Below are positions 36,155 through 47,338 of a DNA stretch of 64,000 bases, piece by piece. Each line of letters starts with the position of its first letter. Position 1 is the first letter of the stretch. Source of the DNA: Spinacia oleracea (lineage: Eukaryota; Streptophyta; Magnoliopsida; Caryophyllales; Amaranthaceae); assembly GCF_020520425.1 (NCBI RefSeq), contig NC_079492.1:115851157-115915156 (forward strand). Direction: 5' to 3'. Below the pieces are notes generated by a model. It was not told where the DNA came from and did no database searches. It was given only the letters and a program-made list of their open reading frames with translations. Both the position numbers and the translations under genes were made by a program.

Positions 36155-37189
36155 TCTATTACATAATACTAAAAAAGACACCAGGAATGACGCGTGCCAT
36201 TTCTTGGTACAATATTTTCCCGCCAAAATGTTTTCCTTTTTCCTCTTACTTTCTCTTTTTTTAATAAATTTTTTAAAAGAAATTAATAGAATGGTTATGG
36301 AAGTTACCAACAATAATATAATCAAATAAATTAATATATTACATTACATAATACTAAAAGAGATACCAGGAATAACACGTATCATTTCCTGATGCAATGT
36401 TTTCCCGCCAAGATGTTTTCCTTTTTTTCTCTTTTTTTCTCTGTTTTTAATAAATTTTTAAAGTAAAATTGATAGAATGGTTATGGAAGTTACCAACAAT
36501 AACATAGTCAAATAAAAGGAATGAAATAAAATTAACATAGAATTATATTGGAGATTTGAGTTAAATAAATTATAATCTTTGGCTTCTTCATTTACCTAAT
36601 AAAAATAATTTTGGCAAAAATATATTGACATCCAAATATATGACAATAATCAATTCCATCTTCACATATTTATATATGTAAGTGACAGAAACGAGATTCT
36701 TTTACAAGAATTATATACATAAAATAAACGAAATGGAATTTAATTAATATATAATTAACAGAGATATCAGAATAAATTTATAACTGTATACTAGAAATGA
36801 CACATGTCATTTCCTGATGCAAAATTATATAAATAATGTTCTATGTATGTATTGGTTTAAAGATTATGAAAATAATAGATACCATGCAATAATAATTTGC
36901 TAAAAAGTAACTTTGGATATTTTAGTCAAATCGGTATATTATTCACGGTAAATATAATTACTCAATATTTTGGTCAAATTAGCATATCACTAAACATATA
37001 AAAGATGTAATACAAATGTAGTAGGACAAAAGTTGCATATTATATGATTAAATTAGTATGTTCAAAATTTATTAATTTCTGAGTATGTAATAACTTTAGG
37101 GGGGGAAATTTTCAGTTATATATTTTGTAAAAGATAATGATCAAATAATAATTTTATAATATCCGTGGGTGCACAAGATTTAATCTAGT
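36155..37189 (+). mobile_element. probable non-autonomous Helitron with internal tandem copies
   Basis: It starts TCTATTACATAATACTAAAA, then 'gacaccaggaatgacgcgtg' and 'ttttcccgcc', a familiar plant Helitron 5' layout. It ends 'ccgtgggtgcacaagatttaatctagt'. The first block is repeated 185 bases on (36161 and 36346), and a third shorter trace starts near 36790. There is no Rep/helicase. The base after CTAGT is A rather than the usual T, and the hairpin is weak. Confidence 0.55.
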
Positions 37190-39633
37190 ACCCGGTATAT
37201 TATGGTAACTCTTGTTGATTTATTTAATGGGGTATATGTTTCAATCACCTGGGCAAATGTTTTTGAAATTTCCATCTCTTACTTTTCTCTCCACCAAAAA
37301 TCTATTGTAAAACCCTAATGGTGCAGTAATTTAGAACGGATCGGACAAAATATATAAGATTTGTGGCAACTACACACTTATCACCAATTAATTTTTGTAT
37401 GATACCCTGTTAGTTTTATATGTGACCGTACTCTTCTCCGGTGTGGATTATGATGAAACCTTTTCACCAGTTGCAATGCTAAAGTCTATTCGGATAATGT
37501 TAGGCATCGCTGCATATTACGATTATGAAATATGGCAGATGATTATCAAAACCGCTTTCTTTAACGGCGTTTTAACAGAAACTGTGTTTATGACACGGCT
37601 TGAGGGTTTTGAGGACCCAAAGAATGCTAAAAAGGTATGCAAGCTTAAGAAATCCATTTATGGATTGAAGCAAACATCAAGGAGCTGGAATATACGTTTT
37701 GATGAAGCAGTCAGTGACTTTGGCTTCGTCAAGAACGCAGACGAATCGTGTGTATACAAGAAATTCAGTGGGAGCAAAATTTCTTTCCTAGTATTGTATG
37801 TCGAGGACATATTACTTATCGGAAATGAGGTTCCTATGTTGAACTCTGTCAAGATTTGTCTTGGGAAATGTTTTTCGATGAAGGATCTAGGAGAAGCACA
37901 GTACATACTGGGCATCAATAAGGTGCTTAGATGATTGGACTTAGTCAAAGCACTTATATCAATAAGGTGCTTGAAAGGTTCAATATGGTTGACTCCAAGC
38001 GAGGTTACCTACCCATGTCTCATGGAATGACTCTAAGTAAGACGCAATGCCCAAAAACACTGGATGAGCAAAGACGAATGAATGGGATTCCATATGCATC
38101 ATCAATTGGTTTAAAAATTTATGCTATGATATGTACACGTCTGGATGTTGCGTACGCACTCAGTGCTACGAGCAGATACCAGTCAGACCCAGGAGAGGCA
38201 CATTGGACTGCTACCAAGAACATTTTGAAGTACCTAAAAAGGTACAAAGATGATTTCCTGGTGTATGGTGGAGATGATAAATTAATTGTTAAAGGCTATA
38301 CGGATGCAAGTTTCTAAACCGACAAAGATGATTTCAGATCACAGTTTGGGTTTGTCTTCTGCCTCAACGGAAGTGCAGTAAGCTGGAAAAGTGCTAAACA
38401 TAGCACCATTGCGGATTCTACAACTGGAGCGGAGTACATTGATGCACATGAAGCAGCAAAGGAAGCTATTTGGATAAGGAAGTTCATAGGTGAACTTGGT
38501 GTAGTCCCCTCCATTAAAGGACCAATAGCTCTATATTGTGACAATAATGGAGATGTTGCACAGGCAAAGGAGCCTAGACACCACCAGAGAGTCAAGCATG
38601 TACTTCGTAGATTTCACCTTCTACGAGAGTTCGTGAAGAGAAAAGAAGTCGAGATAAGCAAGATTGGAACTGATGACAACATCTCAGATCCATTAATTAA
38701 ACCTTTGCCGCAAGCGAAGCACAACTCGCACACTGCAGCTATGCGAATCAAGCATGTTGGAGAATGGCTTTGATGTCCTTAATGAATGTTTTAAAGTTTT
38801 AGAGTTTAATACTTTGTAAAACATTTTTGGTTAACCATTCATAGAAATGAATAAAATTCATTTTTCCATTTGATTTTGTGGTTTATTAAATGATGAGTCC
38901 TTTCAATTTGACAATATATTCAAGATAAACTATCAGGACCCGTCCTGTGACTAAGAAATGTCTATCAAGTGAACTTGAATGTAAAAAATTGAAAATAGTC
39001 CCTGGTCGGAATTTTTCTATAAAGGTGGACGCATAGAAAACGCTAGACGGCTAGAATGCAAGATGACTAGTAGTTCCGTTTCTTGAACTATGTGGACATG
39101 GTAATGTCGCAATCATTTGCATAGATACTTACTTGAGAAAATTAGCATCGAACAGAACTATGAAACTTTACTGTAAGAGATGAAAATTTGTCATAAGTAA
39201 ATTTCATTACATTATTAGACACTAATCATCAACACCTGAGTGCTTTGAGATTACTTGTTTGAGAACTGGTTACTTTGACGTTGTCAAGCGTCGCACCGTA
39301 AAAGGAGACTATAACGGCAACTCTCAGGTAATCACCTATCAAACGAAATGTAATCTCAAAATCACAAGATTGAAATTGTCCTCCCATAAATCGGGATGAG
39401 ATGCCGAAAGTTGTACAAGGCCACTCGCAGAGCTAGAAACTGAAAAATGCATGGCCGTGCTCAGATGAATCATAGGCTATGATTATCTGTTTATTTGATC
39501 AGTTGAACTCTGAAACTGAGAAATACCTCTAGACATAATAAGGATGACTACTCTTACCTTACGTTCATAAGCAGGCATCAAGAGACAAAGGAATTAGGAA
39601 ATGCACACTTGTCCCTAAGGACAAGTGGGACAC

Positions 39634-41113
39634 TGAAGGAAATAATGCCTTTGGTCTAAGTTTGCATTTAATGCTAAATCTAATGAATGCGGTTCAGTAT
39701 TAATTAACAAGTTAATAATCCAGTGAGATCAAGTGAACTGAATGCCTAGCTAGAGGCCGCTTCAGTTCAAGTGGAATTAATAACATTAATCCACAACTTA
39801 CTCTTGATTGAACCCGTAGGGTCACACAAATAGTACGTGATTGGATCAAGTATTTAAGTGAATATATTATTCATTAAGTACTCTATTTATGATCATTCTG
39901 AAATGACGGATCTCGGTTCCAGTGGGAGCTGAAATCGTCAAAAGGAAAAGTAAAGAATATTCCCGAAACGAAGATATTGCCGGAAACGAAAATATGGTTC
40001 ATGACGGAAATATAAATATTATCCAATCGTAGATGTTGACGGAAACGGAAACATGGATCGAATCGAAAAATATTATTGGAAATAGAAATATTACCGGAAT
40101 CGGAAATATTGCCGGAAATATTACTAGAATCGGAAATATTGTCGGAAATATTACCGGAATCCGAAATATTGTCGGAATAGGGAATTATTTCCGGAATCGG
40201 AAATATTAACGGAAACGTAAATATTTGTTCAAAACGGAAACAGATTCCGAATTCGGAAAACAAATCGGAAGCTCGACGAACGACAAGCCGACAAGTGAGC
40301 CGACCCATCGCTCGACAAGCAAAAGGCCGAGCGCACAAAACTAGGCATGAAGCCCAGCACCGGCGCCCAGCCGTGTGCGATGGGCCTGGAGCGTCGTGGG
40401 CCACAGCGAGCCAAGGCAAGCAGCGGCAAGCCAAGGCAAGCAGCAGCGCATGGCCGAGTCCAAATGGCAGCACGCACTGGGCCTTGGGCCAGCATCGACT
40501 GCGTTTGGGCCTAGCCAGGCACACGCGCCAGCGTGACCCTTCTGGTTGCGTTGGTTGCTTCGTCTTGGGCTTCAAGCAATGTCTGATTACTTAGTCGCCA
40601 AGTAACTTTGGCTTTGAGTATTAGTTTTCCTAGTCGTACTAGAATTGTATTAATTAAGAGTTTAATTATTGCTACAATTATAATTGGTTAAGAATTTCAA
40701 TCCTAATGGGATTGGTAATTGTTTACCTAGTAAAACTCAAATTCCTTATTTCCTACTCTATAAATATGAGGCTAGCCCTCATAATTCATACACATCAAAA
40801 CATATTCTTTACATATATTGTGTTCAAGGGAGAACATAGTTTATAGCCTAACCCGAGTGCATAAAACCTTAGTAATATCCTAGTTGGTTGAACCTAAGGC
40901 GGATCCGAACGTGCTGTGGAATTTCTACGGAGGGGTGACACTTGGAGCTCTAAATACTTGTTCTTGTTCGGTTCGAGAGCAGCTAGGGAAGGCACACATC
41001 ACATTGTATGTAACCTAAATTATGCTAATTGACTATGTGGCAATTAATTTGGATTCCTGGATTTATGGTTTTTCCGCATGAATTATATTGTTTGTATTAT
41101 TCATAACCTTACA
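39634..41113 (+). repeat. copia LTR (3' LTR of the 37.4-kb remnant)
   Basis: Starts tgaaggaaataatgcc and ends cataaccttaca. It aligns along its length with 43710-45098. Includes a TATA-like 'ctctataaatatg' at about 40758 and the GGAAATATT repeat zone. Confidence 0.85.
39950..40240. repeat. degenerate CGGAAATATT tandem repeat inside an LTR
   Basis: About 15-base units of the form 'ccggaatcggaaatatt(g/a)' recur roughly fifteen times, followed by a GC-rich stretch to about 40550. The related LTR has the same zone at 44030-44330, so it is a feature of the family. Confidence 0.8.
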
Positions 41114-41425
41114 CCCTTGTAGGCTCTACGCCTCATATAGGTGGCCCAAAGCGTATTTGTAGTAAATCCCTAGTTGCATTTACTACACACATAATATAAA
41201 TATGTCGCCTTAGTGCATATATCAAGGTAGGTTCATTTATTGTCTTCACACTTACGATTATCTAGCGTACTCTCTCTAGATCTGAACCTAGTGTTTACTT
41301 AGGCATTTCCCCCGAGGCCAGTAATTGCACTTGTGTGCAGGTATTCAAGGACTCATTACTTTCAAGAACAAACTAGGTCTTCCATACAATAAAAGGGCTT
41401 TCAATCCTAAATCCATTGTTTCATA
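41114..41425. other. sequence between the copia LTR and a hAT MITE
   Basis: No gene recognised. Confidence 0.35.
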
Positions 41426-41433
41426 CCTAGAAC

Positions 41434-41973
41434 TAGGGGTGTGCACAGGTCCAAAACCAGACCGGACCGGACCGTAACCGGTTGGGCCGGTGGACCGGAA
41501 TTTTCAGAATTCACAAACCGAGGACCAGACCGGAAAGAATCCGGTCCGATTTTGGACCTGCTTGGACGTGCTTTTATTAATTTTTGCGATTTACAATCTT
41601 AAACTCAATTTGTTTTTACAATTTTATCGTTTTACAATCTATATTTCTCTTTAAGTATGTCATACATCACATCATAAGCTTAATTTAAAGGGGAAGGCCA
41701 ATGACACAAAAAAAAAATCCAAAGTCTTTTTTTGTGTAGGGAGATTATTGTACGTGGGCTACAAGTTGGGCTCTTCTATCTAAGATTTAAAATTTTAAAA
41801 TTATATTACGGGTCACCATTCCGGACCGGAAAATTCCGGATTTTGACCGGACTGGACTGGAAAAATCGAAATCGTATATTTTCATGGACCAAGGACCGGA
41901 CCGGAATCTATTCGTCCGTTCCGGACGGATTTCGGTCAAATTTCCGGTCAGGACCGGACCGTGCACACCCCTA
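41434..41973. mobile_element. hAT-type MITE (8-bp TSD)
   Basis: The ends are TAGGGGTGTGCAC and GTGCACACCCCTA. A perfect 8-bp target duplication, cctagaac, lies at 41426-41433 and 41974-41981. Near both ends 'ggaccgga' motifs are dense in both directions. Length is 540 bp, with no transposase. The open frame at 41732-41986 is repeat sequence, not a gene. Confidence 0.9.
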
Positions 41974-41981
41974 CCTAGAAC

Positions 41982-42836
41982 ACTGATAATTTATGGATGA
42001 TGTGAGCAAATAAACATGAAGGCTGGAAACAAAGAAAATTAACGGATGGATCAGGCGAGTTGCACGGATGAGGGACCACCTAAGTCGCTAAGTTGGTGGT
42101 GCTGATTCGTTAAACCAGGATTCTTCAATCTTCATATTTAATCTCACCATACACGTAATCCTTATTCATACTTTTCTATTTGCGAATTGTTTTTTTTTTT
42201 TTGTGTTGTGACTTGACTGTTTAATTGCGAGGAGGTTATTTTAGAAGATCTTTAAAAATAACTTTGACAATTGTCGTAGCTTATTATACATAGGAGTATA
42301 ATTATGTTGTCTAACAAATAATTCACCAGTTCTTTTTTAATGACACGAATTTTTAGAGACGTATGTCAATGCATGATTTCAAACATTAATATTTTTAAAT
42401 TATGGATAAGAAAGTTATAAAAAGTTGATACTTGAAAAAATTCATTAAGACGAATATAATAAGAACCTACGTGACTATGTTTTTTCTTAAATATAAATCC
42501 CTAAAGGAATTTAAAAGAGCTTGTGTGAATAGTCTCAAAAATCACATTGTTTCATTTAATAAGAAACGAAGGAAGTATAGAAATACTCCGTATTTGATAA
42601 AATCATTGATGATTGAAGAACTTTTCAAATTACCATGTTAATATATTGTATGTTCCATTTCTCAACTCGTTATTTCAAAATGAAATCATAAAGAAAGTTG
42701 CAATTAAACATACATTGCACTATTATAGATGAATTTTTTGAAACTTGACTTTAAGTCAAATAAAGATTCATGCATGCTGATCGAGTAATCCATTACCCGC
42801 TAGTTAATTTGGGTCTTGGGAGTGATTGTTGAAACT
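41982..42836. other. AT-rich intergenic sequence
   Basis: No gene recognised. The frame 42432-42641 has no family features. Confidence 0.35.
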
Positions 42837-43009
42837 CTTGGCTAGAGCCTTTGTTGATTCTAAGTTTTAATGATGATAACGCAAACTTGCTAATTATTTT
42901 TTAAGTGTGTTATTGTAATGCTAAGTTACGAAGCGCCTGGACAAACTAAGCATGTGGAACAAGCACAAACAATATAAGGAGCTCCTAAATAATCGATCAG
43001 TTTGCAAAT

Positions 43010-43285
43010 GTTATCAATGGTTGATCCTCAGGAAGTTGATCCTCAAGTGTGGTTGATCCTCAAGTGGTTGATCCTCAAAATGGTTGATGCGCCAAGAGGT
43101 TGATCCTCAGGCGGCTGATCCTCAAATCTCGAGAGGTTGATCCTTAGGCGGCTGATCCACAATCCTCAACAGGGTGATCCTCAGACGGCTGATCCTCAAT
43201 CCTCAACAGGGTGATCCTCATACGGCCGATCCTCAATGGTTGATCCTCAACGGATGATCCTCATATGGCTGATCCTAAACAAGTT
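43010..43285. repeat. TGATCCTCA minisatellite
   Basis: 'ggttgatcctcaa' and variants ('cggctgatcctca', 'gggtgatcctca') recur about fifteen times. A diverged, inverted-sense trace ('gagtgatccttgag') appears at 54400-54480 in the other part of the same LTR. Confidence 0.85.
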
Positions 43286-44029
43286 ATTAAGCGAGCTCCT
43301 CATATATTATGAGGATCCTCGAAGTTCCGGAAGAAGGAACAATGCATGAAGCGTTCAAGCAAAGCTTCAAAAGGTGCCAACATGAAAGCTACAACATATG
43401 AGTTTATGTTTAGATTTTATGTAAGTATTTTAATATTGCTTATGCATAATATGAAACAAAAGGAACACCTGTGTTTTAATATGTTTTGAGAAAATAGTAT
43501 TTGTAAATAAAATAAAGTTTTATAAAGAAAAAACTTTTGAAAATAAATAAAACGATTTTAATAAAATCAACGTTGAATTCTGATTCAGAATTCCTTGTTT
43601 TCCAAGAAAAGGTTTTTACTTGTTCCTAAAACTGTTCCCACTATTTTCTCTAAATTGAACGTGTTAAAAGTGGTTTGAAGAAGTCTCCCTGTTTCTCTCA
43701 AGTAACGTGTGAAGGAAATAATGCCCTTGGTCCAAGTATGCATTTAATGATAAGTCTAATAAATGCGGTTCAGTATTAATTAACAAGTTAATAATTCAGT
43801 GAGATCAAGTGAGCTGAATTCCTAGCTAGAGGCCGCTTCAGTTCAAGTGGAATTAATGATATTAATCCACAGCTTACTATTGACTGAACCCGTAGGGTCA
43901 CACAAATAGTACGTAAACGGATCAAGTATTTAAAGGCATTAAATACTCCATCTGTGGATATTCGGAATCGACGGATCTTGGTTTCAGTGGGAGCTGGGAT
44001 CGTCAAAGGCAAGCAAGTGAATACTCCGG

Positions 44030-44330
44030 AAACGATGATATTGCCGGAAACGGAAATATGGATCGTATCGGAAATATTAATATTATCCAAGTCGTAGATG
44101 TTGCCGGAAACGGAAACATGGTACGTATCGGAAAATATTATTGGAAATGGAAATATTGCCGGAAACAGAAATATTGTCAGAATCGGAAATATTATCGAAA
44201 TCGAAAAATAATTCCGGAAACGGAAATATTAAATATTTGTTCGAAACGGAAATTAATTCCGGAATCGGAAATATTAAATATTGTTCGTATCGGAAATGAA
44301 TTCCGGAATCGAGAATTTAATCGGAAGCGT
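44030..44330. repeat. degenerate CGGAAATATT tandem repeat inside an LTR
   Basis: Same family feature as at 39950-40240, with units 'ccggaaacggaaatatt'. A GC-rich tract follows at 44340-44570, including an alternating gc run near 44474. Confidence 0.8.
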
Positions 44331-45859
44331 ATCGTACGAATTAGCATCGGACGAGGCCTGCCAGACGAAGGCCCAGCACGAAGCCGGGCCATCGCCCAGC
44401 AAGCCAAAGCGCAACAAACACACGCAAGCCACGCCAGGCCCAACGCAAGGCCAGGCCTAGCAAAGGCCAAGGCGCGCGCGCGCGCTTATGCTCGTGGGCT
44501 GCGAGCAGCGCCAGCTCGTGTGGGCCGCAAGGCCCGTGCGGGTTTGTGCGATGCTCGTGCTCGTGCAACGTTTGTGTTACAATACAAATCCTAAAGCTAA
44601 TGGAATTTGTTCTATGATTAAATCCTAATCCTAATAAAGATAGAATTTGTTTAATAGAGTTTTAATAATATTCTAATTAAACAAATTGGTATCCTAATAG
44701 GATTCCAAGTCCTTTTCCATAACTCTATAAACAGGTGCCTAGGGTAACAATTTATGGACACAGAATATCAAGTATTCAAACAATAAAAAGCTAAGATTTT
44801 TAAGTAGAAAAATCAGCCATATTCTTGCCCTATTAGCCGAAAATATATAGTACCTTAAGGGCGATTCTAGTTGGTCAATCTTAAGGCGGATCCGGACGTG
44901 ATGTGGACTATCTACGGAGGGACGACACTTGGAGTCCTAAAGACTTGTTCTTGTTCGGTTCGGGCGCAGCTAGGGAGGGCACGCTACAAAGTGTATGCAT
45001 CTCAATTATGCTAAATGATTATGTGTAAATAATATGTTTCCTGGCTTTATGGTTTTTCCGCATGATTTATGTTTATTCATATGTATCATAACCTAACAGT
45101 GGTATCACGAGCCTCTTATTATTTTCATAATCTAAATTGCATGAACATGGTTAAATTTTACAAATTTGCAAAGAATTAAAGGGGTGATTAATTTTCGTAA
45201 TTAATTGCAAATTGCGTTTATTTAATTATATGTACGCAGTTTTTCGGCAGTTTCTTCGTTACTCATCCAAATCGAGTGATTTTTGTGTCAATTCCGCATG
45301 TAAAAGGCATTCTAAAATTTTGACAAATTTTTTTTTTTCGCCGAAACCCAGAATTCCCAAATTCGAAGCCTAACTATGACTTTTCGGAGGTTTTAGTTTA
45401 TCGAACGCAAAAGTTTGTAAATTTAAGATGTTAAATTGAATATTTGCGATTCTTGTTGATAAATCTTGAGTTTTTGATTGACCTACAGTATATGTTTAAC
45501 AATTATGAATGCCTAGACTTGTTAATTATACAACCTAATTTGTAATTATGATTAATTTGTTGAAATTCGAATAATTTAGAATTGATTTGATTTCATAATT
45601 AATTAATAATTTAATTAGGTACCCATGATTAAAAACCACCATAAAAATTGTTAATTTGTGTTAAATTTTAAATTTTTATGACCTAGATTTGAATCCATGT
45701 TAATCGGAAATTAATTGATTAATAAATTTTCGATTTTTAGCCCTAAAATAATGAAATTAATATGATTTATTAATTTGTCATTAATTTTAAATTAAAAATT
45801 TTTAATTTTTAATTAAATGCCCATAAATATTGCACGCACAAAGGAATGAAAGCTACGTG

Positions 45860-46260
45860 TTACCCTTAAGGGGTGTTGTATAGTGCGGGCACGCGACGAC
45901 GAGCAAGGGAGCTCATCGCCCGTGCGGTACGAATGCAGCGAGCGACGAGCTATGCGGCACGCAAGGCCCTGCGCCTAGGCGTGCGTGTAGGGCGATGAGC
46001 GAGGGCATGGGCACACGGCATAGCACGATGCGTGTGGGCAGCAGCACGCTGCGCCACAACGCACCATGCGCGCCAAGGAGCAGCAGCCATGACGCAGCAA
46101 TGCTGCGCGCCGCGTAGCCCGCAAGGGCTGCGTGTGTGTGTGGCTTTGGCGTGAGTGCGTACAGCTGTGCGGGGTATGTGCGACGATCAATAGGCACGGG
46201 GCATGGGCCTCGTAGCTCGATGGGTTTTGGGCGCAAGCCCAAGTGCCTCGTCTTGCAAAG
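45860..46260. other. GC-rich island inside the copia leader
   Basis: A sharply GC-rich stretch in very AT-rich flanks, full of 'gcacg', 'gcgac' and 'tgcgc' words. Open frames on the minus strand (45913-46242) arise from composition and show no family. Not a gene. Confidence 0.6.
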
Positions 46261-47338
46261 TATTGATGTGTTTCGTTTTAATTTTAAATTTTCAGTTCGG
46301 AAATAATTTTAATTAAATTTAAAAATTAATTATTTAAATTGTTTTCTCGGATTTAATTTTGAATATTATAATTATTATAAATTTTATTTATACTAATTAT
46401 TTTACTAAAATTAAACCTTGAATTAATTTAAATTTATTTAATTCAACTAAAAAATAAATTAAATCAATGGATTCAATTATAATTTTATATGAGCTTTAAA
46501 TTTTAATTAAATTTGTATGTTCCCGGTTAGAGTAGAAATACATTTTTATGTTTAAAATTAGTAAAGCATATAAAGTTATTGGTTTAAGTGAGAGTATTTT
46601 TAGTCATAAACTTTTGATTAGGTCTACAAATTCTTTAAGGTTAAACAACTTGATTAGAATTAATAAGGACTGAATAATTGATAGATTATTGGTGCCCTTA
46701 ATTAATTACTGCAAATATTTATGTAATGCAAACAACGTGTTTTTACTAACCAGCTATGTGGGCCATTCATGATAATGAATGGGTGAATGGTATATATTGT
46801 ATATGTACTGTTTTGCAGGTTATGAAGTGACTAGTATGGCCCAAATAGGATAGAAAATATGGTCTGCGTACCATTAATTTGAATGTAATTGGTCTAAAGC
46901 ACCAAATTTGTTTTTCAATTCAAATATGGTCTACATACCATCAAATAGTTGTAATTAGTTTAATTATAGCTTATCCTAGTTGAAGAAAATGGCGCCTCCC
47001 ACGGTGAAATTCAAGACGGAGTTTCCAATCCATTTTCAAGACGGACTTTGAAGTTGAAGCTTCAAGATGAAGTCGGGCCATACTAGATCACAATTATCTT
47101 ATGCATGCTTTAAGTTATTTATTGCTTTTAAATATGTCTTAAATATGCATGAGATTCTGGCTTGATTATGTTGCATGATTAAGGATTTTAGTTCACTTAA
47201 AATCTAACCAACATAGTAAGAGCCTTAAGTTCCAAACTTAAAAATTGAGTTAAAAGGTGCCATGCCAAAATAACACTTACTTGGATATCCTTTACATCGA
47301 TCTTAGTAGTAGGTTTCCGCCATAGCGAGGTGTTACTT

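Larger units (their letters stand above)
37436..41113 (+). mobile_element. 3' half of an old Tork/TNT1-type copia element with its 3' LTR
   Basis: Reverse transcriptase (YDETFSPVAMLKSIR, SIYGLKQTSRSWN, LYVEDILLIGN) and RNase H (STTGAEYIDAHEAAKEA, LYCDNN) lie at about 37.4-38.8 kb. A spacer follows, then the 3' LTR at 39634-41113 after a 'aaggacaagtggga' purine tract. Gag, protease, integrase and the 5' LTR are missing. It is a fossil with several breaks. The LTR matches the one at 43710-45098, so both belong to one family. Confidence 0.85.

Noticed and set aside
40229-40594. Arg/Ala-rich frames on both strands
   Set aside because: Arise from the GC-rich part of a copia LTR.
43010-43285. Possible CRISPR-like array
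   Set aside because: Units are contiguous and variable with no spacers, and the DNA is plant nuclear. It is a minisatellite in an LTR.
45913-46242. 109-residue His/Pro/Ala-rich frame
   Set aside because: GC-island composition inside a retroelement leader; no family features.
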